Part shown: piece after piece, positions 29,796-39,086 of the stretch | Layout: the number at the start of each line of letters is the position of its first letter | How positions within the stretch are numbered: the stretch's first letter is position 1 | NCBI GenBank assembly: GCA_032718475.1 | Contig: JAUCBJ010007059.1 | Coordinates: 1-45,857, forward strand | DNA length: 45,857 nt | From: Nemertoderma westbladi | Lineage: Eukaryota; Xenacoelomorpha; Nemertodermatida; Nemertodermatidae | Reading direction: 5' to 3' | Made by a program: the position numbers and the translations under genes | The notes under the pieces: generated by a model | What the model saw: only the letters and a program-made list of their open reading frames with translations | Told to the model about the DNA's origin: nothing | Database searches by the model: none

Positions 29796-31175
29796 ATGGT
29801 AACAATAGTTAAGGAGGAAGATAATAATACCAGTACAGTTAGGAATACAATGGCTGATTCGCAACGTAACTTGGATCCACAAATACTAACGGTAAAGCAA
29901 TTGGGTAAACCATTCGATATAAATTGCGATGATTTCCTATTATGGCGGGCGACATACAAGGCCTATGAAGGAATTACCGGATTCGATCGTTTATTAACCA
30001 AACCGCCCAATGCAGCTACTGGTGCTGCAGATGATCCCGAATTTCTCGCTGCAGATAAGAAACTTAGATTTAATACACTACTAGCATCAGTTGCAAACTG
30101 TCAAGATACTGTGCGTGTTATGCTTCAGATAAATAAACGCTTGAATGCTAATGATAAAAATAATGTCGATAATATCCTAAATGCACTAGCTATCCACATT
30201 CAAGGCGGTACTAATCACCGCATTTATCGCAAACAGCGATTTGAACGTCGGCAGCAAGATAATGAAACTTTTGCTGACTATTTAATTGTTATGCGGACAT
30301 TATTAGAGAAATGCGGGTACAGTGATGAAAAGGGAAATATTGAAGATAATCGATTGTTAGACTCACTTATTTTAAATGTAAACAATAATGAAGCTCGTAA
30401 AAGACTTTTGGAAAAGGGGCTCGATCTAACTCTTGATGATGCCATCAAAGTCATTGAGAGCATTGAAGCAGGAAAAACTGATAGTGCCACTATTCAGGGT
30501 TCATTGATTGATTGCCCAGGTACCCGGATCTGTCGGGTACAAATGGCTGGACAACATCGACCACGGCTGCCTGGAACAGGCCCAACACAATTTTATGCAA
30601 CAACTGGGGTCTATCAACCTCAACGTTTTATGGGACCTTCCACTGGTCAAGGTCGAAGTATTTATAATCAAAGGCCCACTCAATATCTCCAACCACGCAG
30701 GCCTACCCAATTTCAGACTAACAAACCAATGGGTTTCTCCAATGCATGTCATTTGTGTGGATTCGAACGCCATTCTACCAACAATTGTCCTGCAAATGGG
30801 AAAACATGTACTAATTGTGGACGACTCAACCATTTTAGTCGTATGTGTAAAAATCGCCAACCACAATCACGTTATATCCAACATGTTTCTGACATAGCTG
30901 TAGACAATGCAATGTATTTAGACCAAAATGAAATAGCGCAATTAAACATAGAATATGTTGATGGCGAACAACAACAGAGTACCTACAGTGATAATAATTC
31001 CTACAGTGATATGAATTGCTATGATACTGAATCCTACGATAATTTTGATCATGAAAATTATGATTATAATTTTATAAACACACTTATTGCACGTGCTTCA
31101 GTTGGTACCAATAACAATCTCATACGTGTCAAGGCGTTTATTAGTGGGGGGGGGGGGGGGGGGGGGGGGGCATGA
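29796..31175 (+). CDS. Gypsy copy 3 gag
   Basis: An intact 459-codon frame. An upstream Met (MVTIVKEEDN) or the second Met (MADSQRNLDP, 29850) could start it. Residues about 35-230 form a helical capsid-like domain (RFERRQQDNETFADYLIVMR is characteristic of Gypsy gag). Two CCHC knuckles follow: CHLCGFERHSTNNC (residue about 315) and CTNCGRLNHFSRMC. A Tyr/Asn/Asp-rich acidic tail leads to a 25-base G-run and a stop (TGA) two codons later. It encodes the structural protein that packages element RNA. The protease frame starts right after the G-run, one base out of step. Confidence 0.85.
   Translation: MVTIVKEEDNNTSTVRNTMADSQRNLDPQILTVKQLGKPFDINCDDFLLWRATYKAYEGITGFDRLLTKPPNAATGAADDPEFLAADKKLRFNTLLASVANCQDTVRVMLQINKRLNANDKNNVDNILNALAIHIQGGTNHRIYRKQRFERRQQDNETFADYLIVMRTLLEKCGYSDEKGNIEDNRLLDSLILNVNNNEARKRLLEKGLDLTLDDAIKVIESIEAGKTDSATIQGSLIDCPGTRICRVQMAGQHRPRLPGTGPTQFYATTGVYQPQRFMGPSTGQGRSIYNQRPTQYLQPRRPTQFQTNKPMGFSNACHLCGFERHSTNNCPANGKTCTNCGRLNHFSRMCKNRQPQSRYIQHVSDIAVDNAMYLDQNEIAQLNIEYVDGEQQQSTYSDNNSYSDMNCYDTESYDNFDHENYDYNFINTLIARASVGTNNNLIRVKAFISGGGGGGGGA
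31146..31170 (+). repeat. 25-base G homopolymer at the gag/protease junction of Gypsy copy 3
   Basis: The run encodes a poly-Gly tail on gag. Gag stops at the TGA that overlaps the ATG of the protease frame (CATGA). The downstream frame is displaced by one base relative to gag, exactly the same displacement as at the BEL junction at 11151-11175. Confidence 0.95.
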
Positions 31176-31738
31176 AAAACTTCACAAACCCAACAGAACC
31201 CATATACTTACATTGGCTTCCAGACACTGGGGCAAATGTTACTGCCATACCTAGTAATTTATTTGTTGCTAATTTTGGATGTGTTGAACTTTTAACTCCT
31301 TCATCAGATCCGCAGACAGCTGCTGGATCTGGATTACGTTCTATTGGTTCATTCCAGGGTACCATCTACATGGGCTCATGACAAGTAACTCTTAACATAT
31401 TGGTATTGCATAAACTAGTTAGCCCAATATTGTCTTGAGATGTTTGTATTGGTTTGGGGCTCTTACCAGCAGGATTTCCTCAACAAATTTTCATGTGCCA
31501 AACCAACAATGAATCATCAAATTTACCAATGGTTTCAACAACTACCAGGCCAAATAATTTAGCTGAAGTTTGGAATGTATTTTCTAATAAATATGTAACA
31601 TTATTTGATGGCAAAATCCGTTGTATGGTTGGAGCTCCAGCTAAGCTGATTCTTCGTGACGATTTAAAGCCAACAAGAATTACAACTCCACGCAAAGTTC
31701 AAAGTTCCAATTCCATTAGAAGATGCTGTAAATCGTGA
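31172..31738 (+). pseudogene. Gypsy copy 3 protease, with two in-frame TGA
   Basis: The frame opens MKNFTNPTEPIYLHWLPDTG, with the aspartic protease DTGA active site intact, and continues through AAGSGLRSIGSFQGTIYMGS to TGA 31379-31381. The same frame goes on (QVTLNILVLHKL) to a second TGA at 31436-31438, and then resumes as DVCIGLGLLPAGFPQQIF, the protease C-terminal region, and FDGKIRCMVGAPAKLIL. At about 31693-31707 the heptamer AAAGTTC is duplicated, shifting the frame so that the RT continues in another register. Confidence 0.85.
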
Positions 31739-31805
31739 ACTAGACACACTTATTAAAAACAAAATAATTGAACCTGACAATGGTTACGGTGAGTGGATTT
31801 CACCC

Positions 31806-33605
31806 ATGGTTGCAGTTCCAAAGAAGTCTCTACCAGGTCAAGAAACACGTGCTCGGATAACTGTCGACTATCGAGGCTTAAATAGAGCTTTAATACGCCC
31901 TGTATTTCAGAATCCAGCGCCTAAAGATGTAGTTTCAACTATTCCTGCTTCGGCGAAGGTATTTACTGTAATTGATGGCTTGAGTGGATTTTTCCAAGTA
32001 CCATTAGCACCTGAATCTAGAAAATATACAACTTTCATAACGCCTCGTGGTCGATTTAGGTACCTCCGAGTTCCACAAGGCCTTAGCACTTCCAATGATG
32101 AGTTTACTAGTAGAATGTTCAATGCAATGAATTCTATGTCTTGTGTTAAACTTATTGTTGAAGACATACTAATTTTCTCAAACACGGTGGAACAACATAT
32201 TAAAGATGTTGACATTGTGCTACAGAAATGCATTGACTTTGGTATTTCACTGAACAAATCCAAAGTCCAATTTGCTAAACCTCAAGTATTGTTTGGTGGC
32301 TTTAGTATCACTCATGGTTCTTTTTGTATTGATCCCAATTTAACCAATGATATTCGTGAATTCCCATCGCCTCGAAATCGTAAAGAATTGAAATCATTCT
32401 TTGGATTAGTGAATCAAGTTGGTGATTTTGACTCAACATTGATGCAGATGCTTGAACCACTGCGCCATTTGGATCGCAATAATGTAGTTTTCCAATGGTA
32501 TGAAGATCATCAATTAGTATTTGATCGTGCTCGTACATTACTCAGTACAGGGAAATATCTTTCATACTACAATCCCAACTTTCCAACCCGACTATACACT
32601 GATGCATCAAAGGAGGGGGGTCTTGGCTTTGCATTGATGCAATATAATGGTGATAGGTGGCACACAGTTCAATGTGGTTCACGCCGTTTGACAAAAAGTG
32701 AACATTCTTGGGGAATCATAGAGTTAGAGGCATTAGCAGTTTGTTGGGCTGTAGCGATAAAATGTCGCTTGAAATTAGATGGCCTCCGTGAATTTGATGT
32801 TTACACTGATCACTTACCCCTTATATCGATCTTTAACAGACAAACATTAAATGATGTCGACAATATACGACTGTTGAAAATCAAAACTAAACTTAATAGA
32901 TTTAATATGAATGTAGTTCATATTGCAGGTACCCGAAACCTATGCGCTGATGCTCTGAGTCGTATTACAAGATATGATCCATCTCCTGAAGATATCAGTG
33001 TATCTGATGATACTGAAATCGATGCGTGTATTATAACGGCATTAGCCTCCAGTGAATTGCAGGTTGTCTATGCTTGTTCTAGTGAATGTGGACCGTCAAT
33101 GGATAAGCAAATTGAACTATTGAAAACTTCTGCAGACAATGATATGGAATATATGAAATTAAAGTCCCTATTGCTGGGAGAAGGCTTTCCAATCCATAAG
33201 TCGCAACTTGATATTGATTTACGTCCTTATTGGACTCGTTATAGCCTATTATTGGATGCTGATGGTTTAATTCTTAAAGGGCATTGTTTACTAATTCCCA
33301 AAGATGAACGTCCCAGCATTTTGGAAGCCCTTCATATTGGGCACCAAGGGCAAACCCGCACTCTGGCTAATGCTGATTCTTCTGTTTGGTGGCCAACAAT
33401 TCGACGTGACATAGCACAGAAAATTGAAAACTGCCGTTGCTCTACTTACCAATTATCGCAGCGCGCTGAACCATTACACCGGGAACAACGTGAACGTGAA
33501 ACAATTGCAATGCAAATTTTACATGCTGACCTTGGAGATGTGGCTGGAAAGAAGTATCTAGTTGTCGCTGATGAACATACTGGATGGATCTTTATCAAAG
33601 AATGA
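31806..33605 (+). CDS. Gypsy copy 3 reverse transcriptase, RNase H and integrase N-terminal part
   Basis: A 599-codon frame, open further upstream to about 31700. RT motifs: TVDYRGLNRALI, FTVIDGLSGFFQVP (motif A Asp), YLRVPQGLSTS, and the active-site region LIVEDILIFS, where the usual xxDD reads ED. RNase H: RLYTDASKEGGLGF, IIELEALAVCWA and VYTDHLPLIS with the three acidic residues, and AGTRNLCADALSR at its end. The integrase finger lies at about 33330-33460, and the core begins with ADLGDVAGKKYLVVADEHTG. The frame ends at TGA 33603-33605, and the rest of the integrase continues in the same frame. Confidence 0.9.
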   Translation: MVAVPKKSLPGQETRARITVDYRGLNRALIRPVFQNPAPKDVVSTIPASAKVFTVIDGLSGFFQVPLAPESRKYTTFITPRGRFRYLRVPQGLSTSNDEFTSRMFNAMNSMSCVKLIVEDILIFSNTVEQHIKDVDIVLQKCIDFGISLNKSKVQFAKPQVLFGGFSITHGSFCIDPNLTNDIREFPSPRNRKELKSFFGLVNQVGDFDSTLMQMLEPLRHLDRNNVVFQWYEDHQLVFDRARTLLSTGKYLSYYNPNFPTRLYTDASKEGGLGFALMQYNGDRWHTVQCGSRRLTKSEHSWGIIELEALAVCWAVAIKCRLKLDGLREFDVYTDHLPLISIFNRQTLNDVDNIRLLKIKTKLNRFNMNVVHIAGTRNLCADALSRITRYDPSPEDISVSDDTEIDACIITALASSELQVVYACSSECGPSMDKQIELLKTSADNDMEYMKLKSLLLGEGFPIHKSQLDIDLRPYWTRYSLLLDADGLILKGHCLLIPKDERPSILEALHIGHQGQTRTLANADSSVWWPTIRRDIAQKIENCRCSTYQLSQRAEPLHREQRERETIAMQILHADLGDVAGKKYLVVADEHTGWIFIKE

Positions 33606-34433
33606 TACACAAAATGTATCACTAACCATCTACGAGAAATATTTCAACATTTTGGTCGCCCATTACAACTATATCATGATGGCGGGCCCCCATTTAATTC
33701 GAAATCATTTGAAGAATTTCTGTATGCATGGTTGATTACTGATAAAACGACATCTCCGAATTTACCTCATACAAATGGTCGCGCAGAAAATTATGTTAAA
33801 CAAGCGAAAAAACTAATAAAAAACTGCATTGATCTCAATGGTCAACTAAACCGTGATCAACTTGCACGTGGTCTAATTTCTCTCAATAACACTAATCGTG
33901 ATTCTGGATTAGCACCAGCAGAACTAATGTTTGGGAGACGATTATATGAAACTCTGCCACGTCATGAAATGGCATATGAAATTGATGATTTCACTTCTCC
34001 TACACGGAAACGAATGTCTGAAAACAATATTATGCTTCAGCGTGATCAATATGATTCTCATACACGGTTGTTACGTCCCTTGCATATTGGATGTCGTGTA
34101 ATAATACAAGACCCAAGAAGTAAACTTTGGAATTATAAAGGAACTGTTGACGAAATTCTAGAAAAACACGATTACATGGTGAAATTCGATAATGGTTCTT
34201 ATCTACGTCGTAATCGAGTATTTATGCGGCCAATTCAACCAATACCAATTGGTGGTGGACCTACCAACACGTCCATGGTGGTTCCAGTCCCCGACCCTAC
34301 TCGGCCACCCACGTCCACGACAGCCGCTGAGGTGGTCCCTCAATCCGTTACCATTCCAACAATGCGACGATACCCAATGCGTATTATTAAGCCAAATCCC
34401 CGATACATAGGAGAAGACTGGGTCGCCCATTGA
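33606..34433 (+). CDS. Gypsy copy 3 integrase C-terminal part
   Basis: This is the same reading frame as the upstream pol after the TGA. LYHDGGPPFNSKSFEEFLYA holds the second catalytic Asp, and LPHTNGRAENYVKQAKKLIK the catalytic Glu (first Met at 33732). LAPAELMFGRRLYETLPRHE and a DNA-binding C-terminal domain (VIIQDPRSKLWNYKGTVDEI) follow. A Pro/Thr-rich linker and RRYPMRIIKPNPRYIGEDW end at TGA 34431-34433. Confidence 0.88.
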   Translation, partial: YTKCITNHLREIFQHFGRPLQLYHDGGPPFNSKSFEEFLYAWLITDKTTSPNLPHTNGRAENYVKQAKKLIKNCIDLNGQLNRDQLARGLISLNNTNRDSGLAPAELMFGRRLYETLPRHEMAYEIDDFTSPTRKRMSENNIMLQRDQYDSHTRLLRPLHIGCRVIIQDPRSKLWNYKGTVDEILEKHDYMVKFDNGSYLRRNRVFMRPIQPIPIGGGPTNTSMVVPVPDPTRPPTSTTAAEVVPQSVTIPTMRRYPMRIIKPNPRYIGEDWVAH

Positions 34434-34547
34434 GATGCATTCGCCCTAAGCGTAAACGCCTTTAAACTGAAAGTAAATTACTTAGGTTTTGATTAATTTT
34501 AGTATAACCTTTATAAGATACCTTATAAAATTATTGGGAAAGAGAGA

Positions 34548-34799
34548 TGTGGTAGTAAGTACTACAGTACATGGCCTTATCTGCCTATGGCTTATTATTA
34601 TTATGGATATAGCCTAGGGTACCGGTTAGGACAGTATTGTGATTAGGTGTTGGGGAGTGCAGTACTGTTGCTTAGGTATCGGTACTGATGTGTACAGGTG
34701 CCACATATTTACTACAGCTATATAGCTGGGTTATAGCTACATTATATATATATCATATTATTACTATATGGTTGTTGTTCATTCTCAGTATCTACGCCA
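34548..34799 (+). repeat. 3' LTR of Gypsy copy 3
   Basis: 252 bp; preceded by a purine tract and followed by GGTAC. It carries a 7-bp insertion (near 34783) relative to the 5' LTR. Confidence 0.95.
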
Positions 34800-34804
34800 G
34801 GTAC

Positions 34805-35955
34805 AGGTGGAATGGCCACCAAATCCAGTTCATCATGTAAAACTCGGGCGGCCTCGGCGCCTGTCTCTATGTTTTGACTCCACAAATCGGTTACCACAGC
34901 AGTCCTTGTTGAGGATCTAGCGGATAGTGGAATCTCCATTATGGTGGACGATATTGAGAGAAAATCACATCATGAAAACAGGTCAAACAGCTATAAGATT
35001 TCGATCCCTCGAGATTACTATCAGAAGGCGCTTGCACCGGAAACATGGCCTTCCGGAGTATGTGTTCGCCCGTGGAGGTATTCCTGTATTCTCGGTATAA
35101 TCGGAATTATCAAGAGCTGGATGATGGTTTAGCAAAATAACTTGCTACATACAGTATGTATATATTCTGCAATTGTTTATTTTTTAAACTTATGTTATAT
35201 ATTTCTAATTATTTTTACAATGGCTACTTCCACTAACTCTATTTTTATTACTCCCCGCGATATGTTAGACTCAAGTATCATTTCTATAACGTATTTTAAC
35301 AGCACAGGCTTATCACCAGATAAGGTCGAATTTATTAAAGTTTTATTAATGGGAAGTGATATAGTATGTTTGCAAGAGCATTTTGTCTTGCATGATAATT
35401 CATACCGCTTTATTACAAGTGCAGTGCATATTACAACCAGCTACTGTACTTATCCAGATAATGTTTTAGGTGCTGGTAGACCATCCGGTGGCCTTTGTTT
35501 TATATTTAAAAAGCATGTTCAAAAATATATATCCCATGTTAAGGTTACAAACTCTAGGTTACAGACTATTCGGATAAATATTCCGGGATCTAAACAAATA
35601 TTAATCATTAATTCTTATTTTCCTGTGGACAACAGAGGTAACAATGTATCCGACGAGCTACTTACATTGATTAATGATATTAAATATCTTATAACGTCAT
35701 ATGATTTATCTGATATATTACTTGTTGGTGATATCAATGCGGATTTTGCTCGCCAGTCTATGCATATTAATGTAGTTAACCAGTTATTACAAGAATTTAA
35801 TTTTAACTCGAGTTTGGGATTTAAATCCAGTTGATTTTACTTACGTTTTTCAAAGAGATCAGTCTGTCCACTTTTCAACTTTAGATCACTTTTTTATTAA
35901 CTCAAGTTTATGTAATAATATTATTGATTCTGGTGTAATTCATCATGGTGCGAAT
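34805..35955 (+). mobile_element. LINE inserted in Gypsy copy 2, right part (ORF1 end and endonuclease)
   Basis: After the second GGTAC copy the ORF1 frame resumes (GGMATKSSSSCKTRAASAPV), with an in-frame TGA at 34875-34877, then SISIPRD-type sequence (YKISIPRDYYQKALAPETWP) and a stop near 35130. ORF2 starts at about 35220 (MATSTNSIFITPRDML) and is an APE-type endonuclease: SDIVCLQEHFVL (catalytic Glu), RPSGGLCFIFKK, LLVGDINADFARQS (Asp/Asn). In another frame from 35826 come FTYVFQRDQSVHFSTLDHFF and GVIHHGANLSG. It stops at the last endonuclease motif. The reverse transcriptase and 3' end are absent, an unusual 3' truncation. Confidence 0.75.
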
Positions 35956-36399
35956 TTATCTGGGCGGATCTCTCATATGGATAAGAAATACAAAGACAAA
36001 ATTGTTAACATTGATATTGTAAAACATTATGTGAAGAATTGTTCGAAATTGGAAAATAAACATCCAACTGAAAACAAATCAGAAACAGGAATAAATATTG
36101 AATCAAATGACAAAGAGGATGATAACGAACAGTCAGTCAGACTGTTCGTTATCATTACTTGAGATTACCATCGACAGTTACTGGAAGTAGCTCGACATTA
36201 TTACTGGAAGTAGTGAGGAAGACTTATGACTTTACGTATGAACCTGAACCCCCAGAGCAAATTACTTAGAAGGTCGACTAAAGAACTTAGACCCGTTGTC
36301 AGATATGGAGACGAGGCGAAGTAAATGGTTTATTTATAAGGGGGATGTGAGAAGGGTAGAATTTCTTAGATAGACCAGTAGTCTGTCTATCTAGGGGGA
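35956..36399 (+). other. Gypsy copy 2 tail with two hairpins before the 3' LTR
   Basis: A short ORF (35977-36162) may be the end of the Gypsy 2 integrase. A perfect hairpin at 36121-36153 has 13-bp arms (GATAACGAACAGT and its complement) and a 7-base loop. A second hairpin at 36367-36393 has 9-bp arms (TAGATAGAC) and sits immediately 5' of the G-rich tract and 3' LTR. GTTACTGGAAGTAG-like sequence is duplicated at about 36178-36215. Confidence 0.6.
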
Positions 36400-36681
36400 T
36401 GTAGTGTTATTATTTATTAGTTGATTGATTGTTATTATTTGTGTGGTGCCTTTTGTGTGAGATTGGTTTTGTGTGATTCAGCTGGCAGGCTGGGTTGGAG
36501 AAATAGCTGATTGTATGTGTGAGGGTATGTGTGGATGAAGGAGAGAGAGGAAGAGTTCAGAAGGTTAGGTGAATTGGTGATGGGTTGATTAAAAAGTTAT
36601 TTAATGTGCTATTTTATATATTTTGATATTGACTTAAGATTTTAGCGATTTAGATATTATCTTGGTGTTTTCTCGTTTACA
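36400..36681 (+). repeat. 3' LTR of Gypsy copy 2
   Basis: It pairs with 25234-25511 and is followed by the CTGC target duplication at 36682-36685. Confidence 0.92.
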
Positions 36682-36873
36682 CTGCTTTAGGCTACCGTTA
36701 TCCTGGTTGTTTTGGATAGAATTTCGTCGAGATACCCCATTTATTAAATTAGATTAAATTTTTAGATTATTTTTAAATAGATTAAATAATTTGTCGAGAT
36801 CTTAATATAATTTAATATTGGTGAGATGTATGATGTGATTAGCACAGTAGCAGGATGGAGGATAAACAGAGAG

Positions 36874-37525
36874 ATTACAGGATTAATAAAGGCAAGGAAG
36901 GGTCTTTCACCACGTGGATATATAAAAAATGAAGTTAATTATTTACCGTATGGCCATTTCACCCTCGCGGGCGTCTTCAGCGGTATATTCCATTAAAATC
37001 GCGTTAAAATATAATTAAATTTAAAAATTAGTTCACAATTTAAAAGTTTAGGGTACCTACCAAGCAGCATTTACAGTAAAATAATGGGAAATTTACATTG
37101 AAATAATTAGATAACCAAGTTGGTTATCTTTTAGCAACTACTGTAAAGGTGCAACATACCGTACACACGGTACACGTATGCAGCCTGATGACAGGCAGTC
37201 AGTGCTTAGGCTGTAGCGCTGTAACCCCACCACAACTATGCAACTGCACTACCGGTACTCACAACGTTTTACTGTTTTAATTAGGCCCCTAATTATTTCA
37301 ATGTAAATTTCCCATTATTTTACTGTAAATGCTGCTTGGTAGGTACCCTAAACTTTTAAATTGTGAACTAATTTTTAAATTTAATTATATTTTAACGCGA
37401 TTTTAATGGAATATACCGCTGAAGACGCCCGCGAGGGTGAAATGGCCATACGGTAAATAATTAACTTCATTTTTTATATATCCACGTGGTGAAAGACCCT
37501 TCCTTGCCTTTATTAATCCTGTAAT
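36874..37525. repeat. 237-bp perfect inverted repeat with a 178-bp spacer
   Basis: The left arm (36874-37110) begins ATTACAGGATTAATAAAGGC, and the right arm (37289-37525) is its reverse complement without any difference that I can see. The spacer (37111-37288) begins with a short palindrome, ATAACCAAGTTGGTTAT. ORF-like stretches in the arms are not genes. Interpretation: a foldback MITE, a recent inverted duplication, or an assembly artefact. Confidence 0.9.
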
Positions 37526-39086
37526 TATGAATACGCCACGTAAAACGTCGTTCCGGTTAATCCAAAACCTAAGTTTAAACAGAGAGATGGGAGACCTCTC
37601 CACTGCTGCACTGTCTGATAGTCAGATAATGCAGTAGGCCTAGTGGCTTCCTGACTAATGCTGTAATGCAGTAATGACTGATTCCGTGATACCACAAAGA
37701 TGAAAAGCATTATGGACTAAAAAACCAAATTGCGTAGGCCTAATTAAATTAGCCTACTGACTAGGAAAATAAATTCATTCTAAAATATGTTTTTTTATTG
37801 TAAATTTTCAGATTATAGCTCGTTATAGGTGGTTATAGCTGTAGGCCTATAGCTTGTTATAGGAAGTTATAGCCCGTTATAGATCGTTCTACCTTTTAGC
37901 ACGTACCTAGGCTATGTGTTAAACTTCAAATTCAAAGTATTTTTTGCCCTACCCTGCTACCGGTACGGTAGGCCTACTTAATTAAATAAGAAATTCAAAT
38001 CCACATTTCCTCGAAATACTGAAATAGTAAAAGCATATTTTTCCGCGACCTTCGGCCTCGAAAATAATACCGGTACAGTAATAGGCCTACTGTAATATGC
38101 TTTAACTCTGACAGTCCATCTGAACTATGGTACCGGTCTGCCGGTAGGCTTTCTATCCCTATCATATCGATCATGCCTATTCCTCGAAAATTCGGATTAT
38201 GAATGGGAGAATATTTTCGGCTCGGCCAAGGAATTGGGAATGCCTGTTCACCACCACTGCAGCACTGCACCATGGGTACCGGTAATCTTCTTCTATGATC
38301 TTCCACAGTTCAGCAGTTCTGCAGTTGACAGTACGAGTACGGCTGTCAGGCTGTACGGTCTGACGGTACGGTACCGGCTGACCGGTAAAACCCTTCCACT
38401 ACTCCTGTACTCTGCTACTCTACCAGTCTACTGCAATATGTTTTAGGGCCTATCTGCCTATATATTTGCCTTGGTCTGTTCAGCTGTTGGTTGGTTCCCA
38501 TTTCAGCATTTATCTGTTTATCGACCAGTGAAGCGAGGATGAAAGCTGAAATCCCGGATTGGGCCTGGCCCAACCCGGTAACCCGGATTTATAAAGTCAG
38601 ATAAAAAAACTTACTTTCTTTTTGTAAAAAAAATAGTTATAAATAAGCCTACCGGTAGCGCGGTAGGCATACTTTAAATAAGTAATATAGGCCCTATACC
38701 GGTAGGCCAATAATTGTAATTACACCCAGAATTAGGCCTATTTAATTAGAATTATATGCCCCTACTGCCCTAATTAGGCCTACAGAATTACCGGTAATTA
38801 TTAGCCTATAAATTAAAGCCCTAATCCTGTAATCTAATTCCATTCTACAGTTCTAATAGGCCTACTAATACTGTAATAGGTCTGCCTATACATCTATATT
38901 AATATAAATAATAGTCTGCTGATAATATATCAATGATAATTGTTAAGCCAGAATACTGGAATGATAATATGGATTTCTTTACCTTACTTAATATTGCAAC
39001 AATTTGACAATATGATTCAACAAAGGAAGAGAAAATAATATCATGCTACTGGAAACCGAGTTCTGTTCTTTCGATCTGTGTCTGCG
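37526..39086. other. Region upstream of glycosyltransferase copy B; no gene seen
   Basis: AT-rich sequence with many TACCGGTA and TAGGCCTA words. It presumably contains the promoter, 5' UTR and perhaps 5' non-coding exons of copy B. No core promoter element can be assigned. The last 80 bases before the ATG (39087) have no upstream in-frame ATG beyond a GTG at 39078. Confidence 0.5.

Larger units (their letters stand above)
29514..34799 (+). mobile_element. Gypsy copy 3: nearly complete Ty3/Gypsy element
   Basis: LTRs at 29514-29758 and 34548-34799 begin TGTGGTAGTAAGTACTACAG and end ATCTACGCCA. They are flanked by the 5-bp target duplication GGTAC (29509-29513 and 34800-34804). TGGCGACGAGGATGGGA directly after the 5' LTR (29759-29775) is the primer site. 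GGGAAAGAGAGA before the 3' LTR is the polypurine tract. Gag, protease, RT, RNase H and integrase are in Gypsy order. By eye the LTRs differ by one substitution and a 7-bp indel, so the insertion is young, yet the coding region has several interruptions. Confidence 0.95.
25234..36681 (+). mobile_element. Gypsy copy 2: LTR retrotransposon hosting nested insertions
   Basis: LTRs of about 280 bp at 25234-25511 and 36400-36681 both begin TGTAGTGTTATTATTTATTA and end TTTACA. They are flanked by the 4-bp target duplication CTGC (25230-25233 and 36682-36685). A G-rich tract (AGGGGGA) precedes the 3' LTR. Internal order is gag with two knuckles, protease remnant, RT, integrase, which is Ty3/Gypsy order. 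A LINE lies inside the integrase region and a further Gypsy copy lies inside that LINE. The gene set is broken by frameshifts and a deletion between RT and integrase. Confidence 0.92.

Noticed and set aside
5135-34877. A non-standard genetic code in which TGA is sense
   Set aside because: TGA also ends frames at expected positions (for example 34431-34433), stops are sporadic and differ between elements, and the exons of the host gene contain none. Mutation decay explains them better.
37403-37710. ORFs of 60-66 codons in the inverted repeat arm
   Set aside because: The frames run across the arm boundary, have no domain and appear in both arms only because of the inverted duplication.
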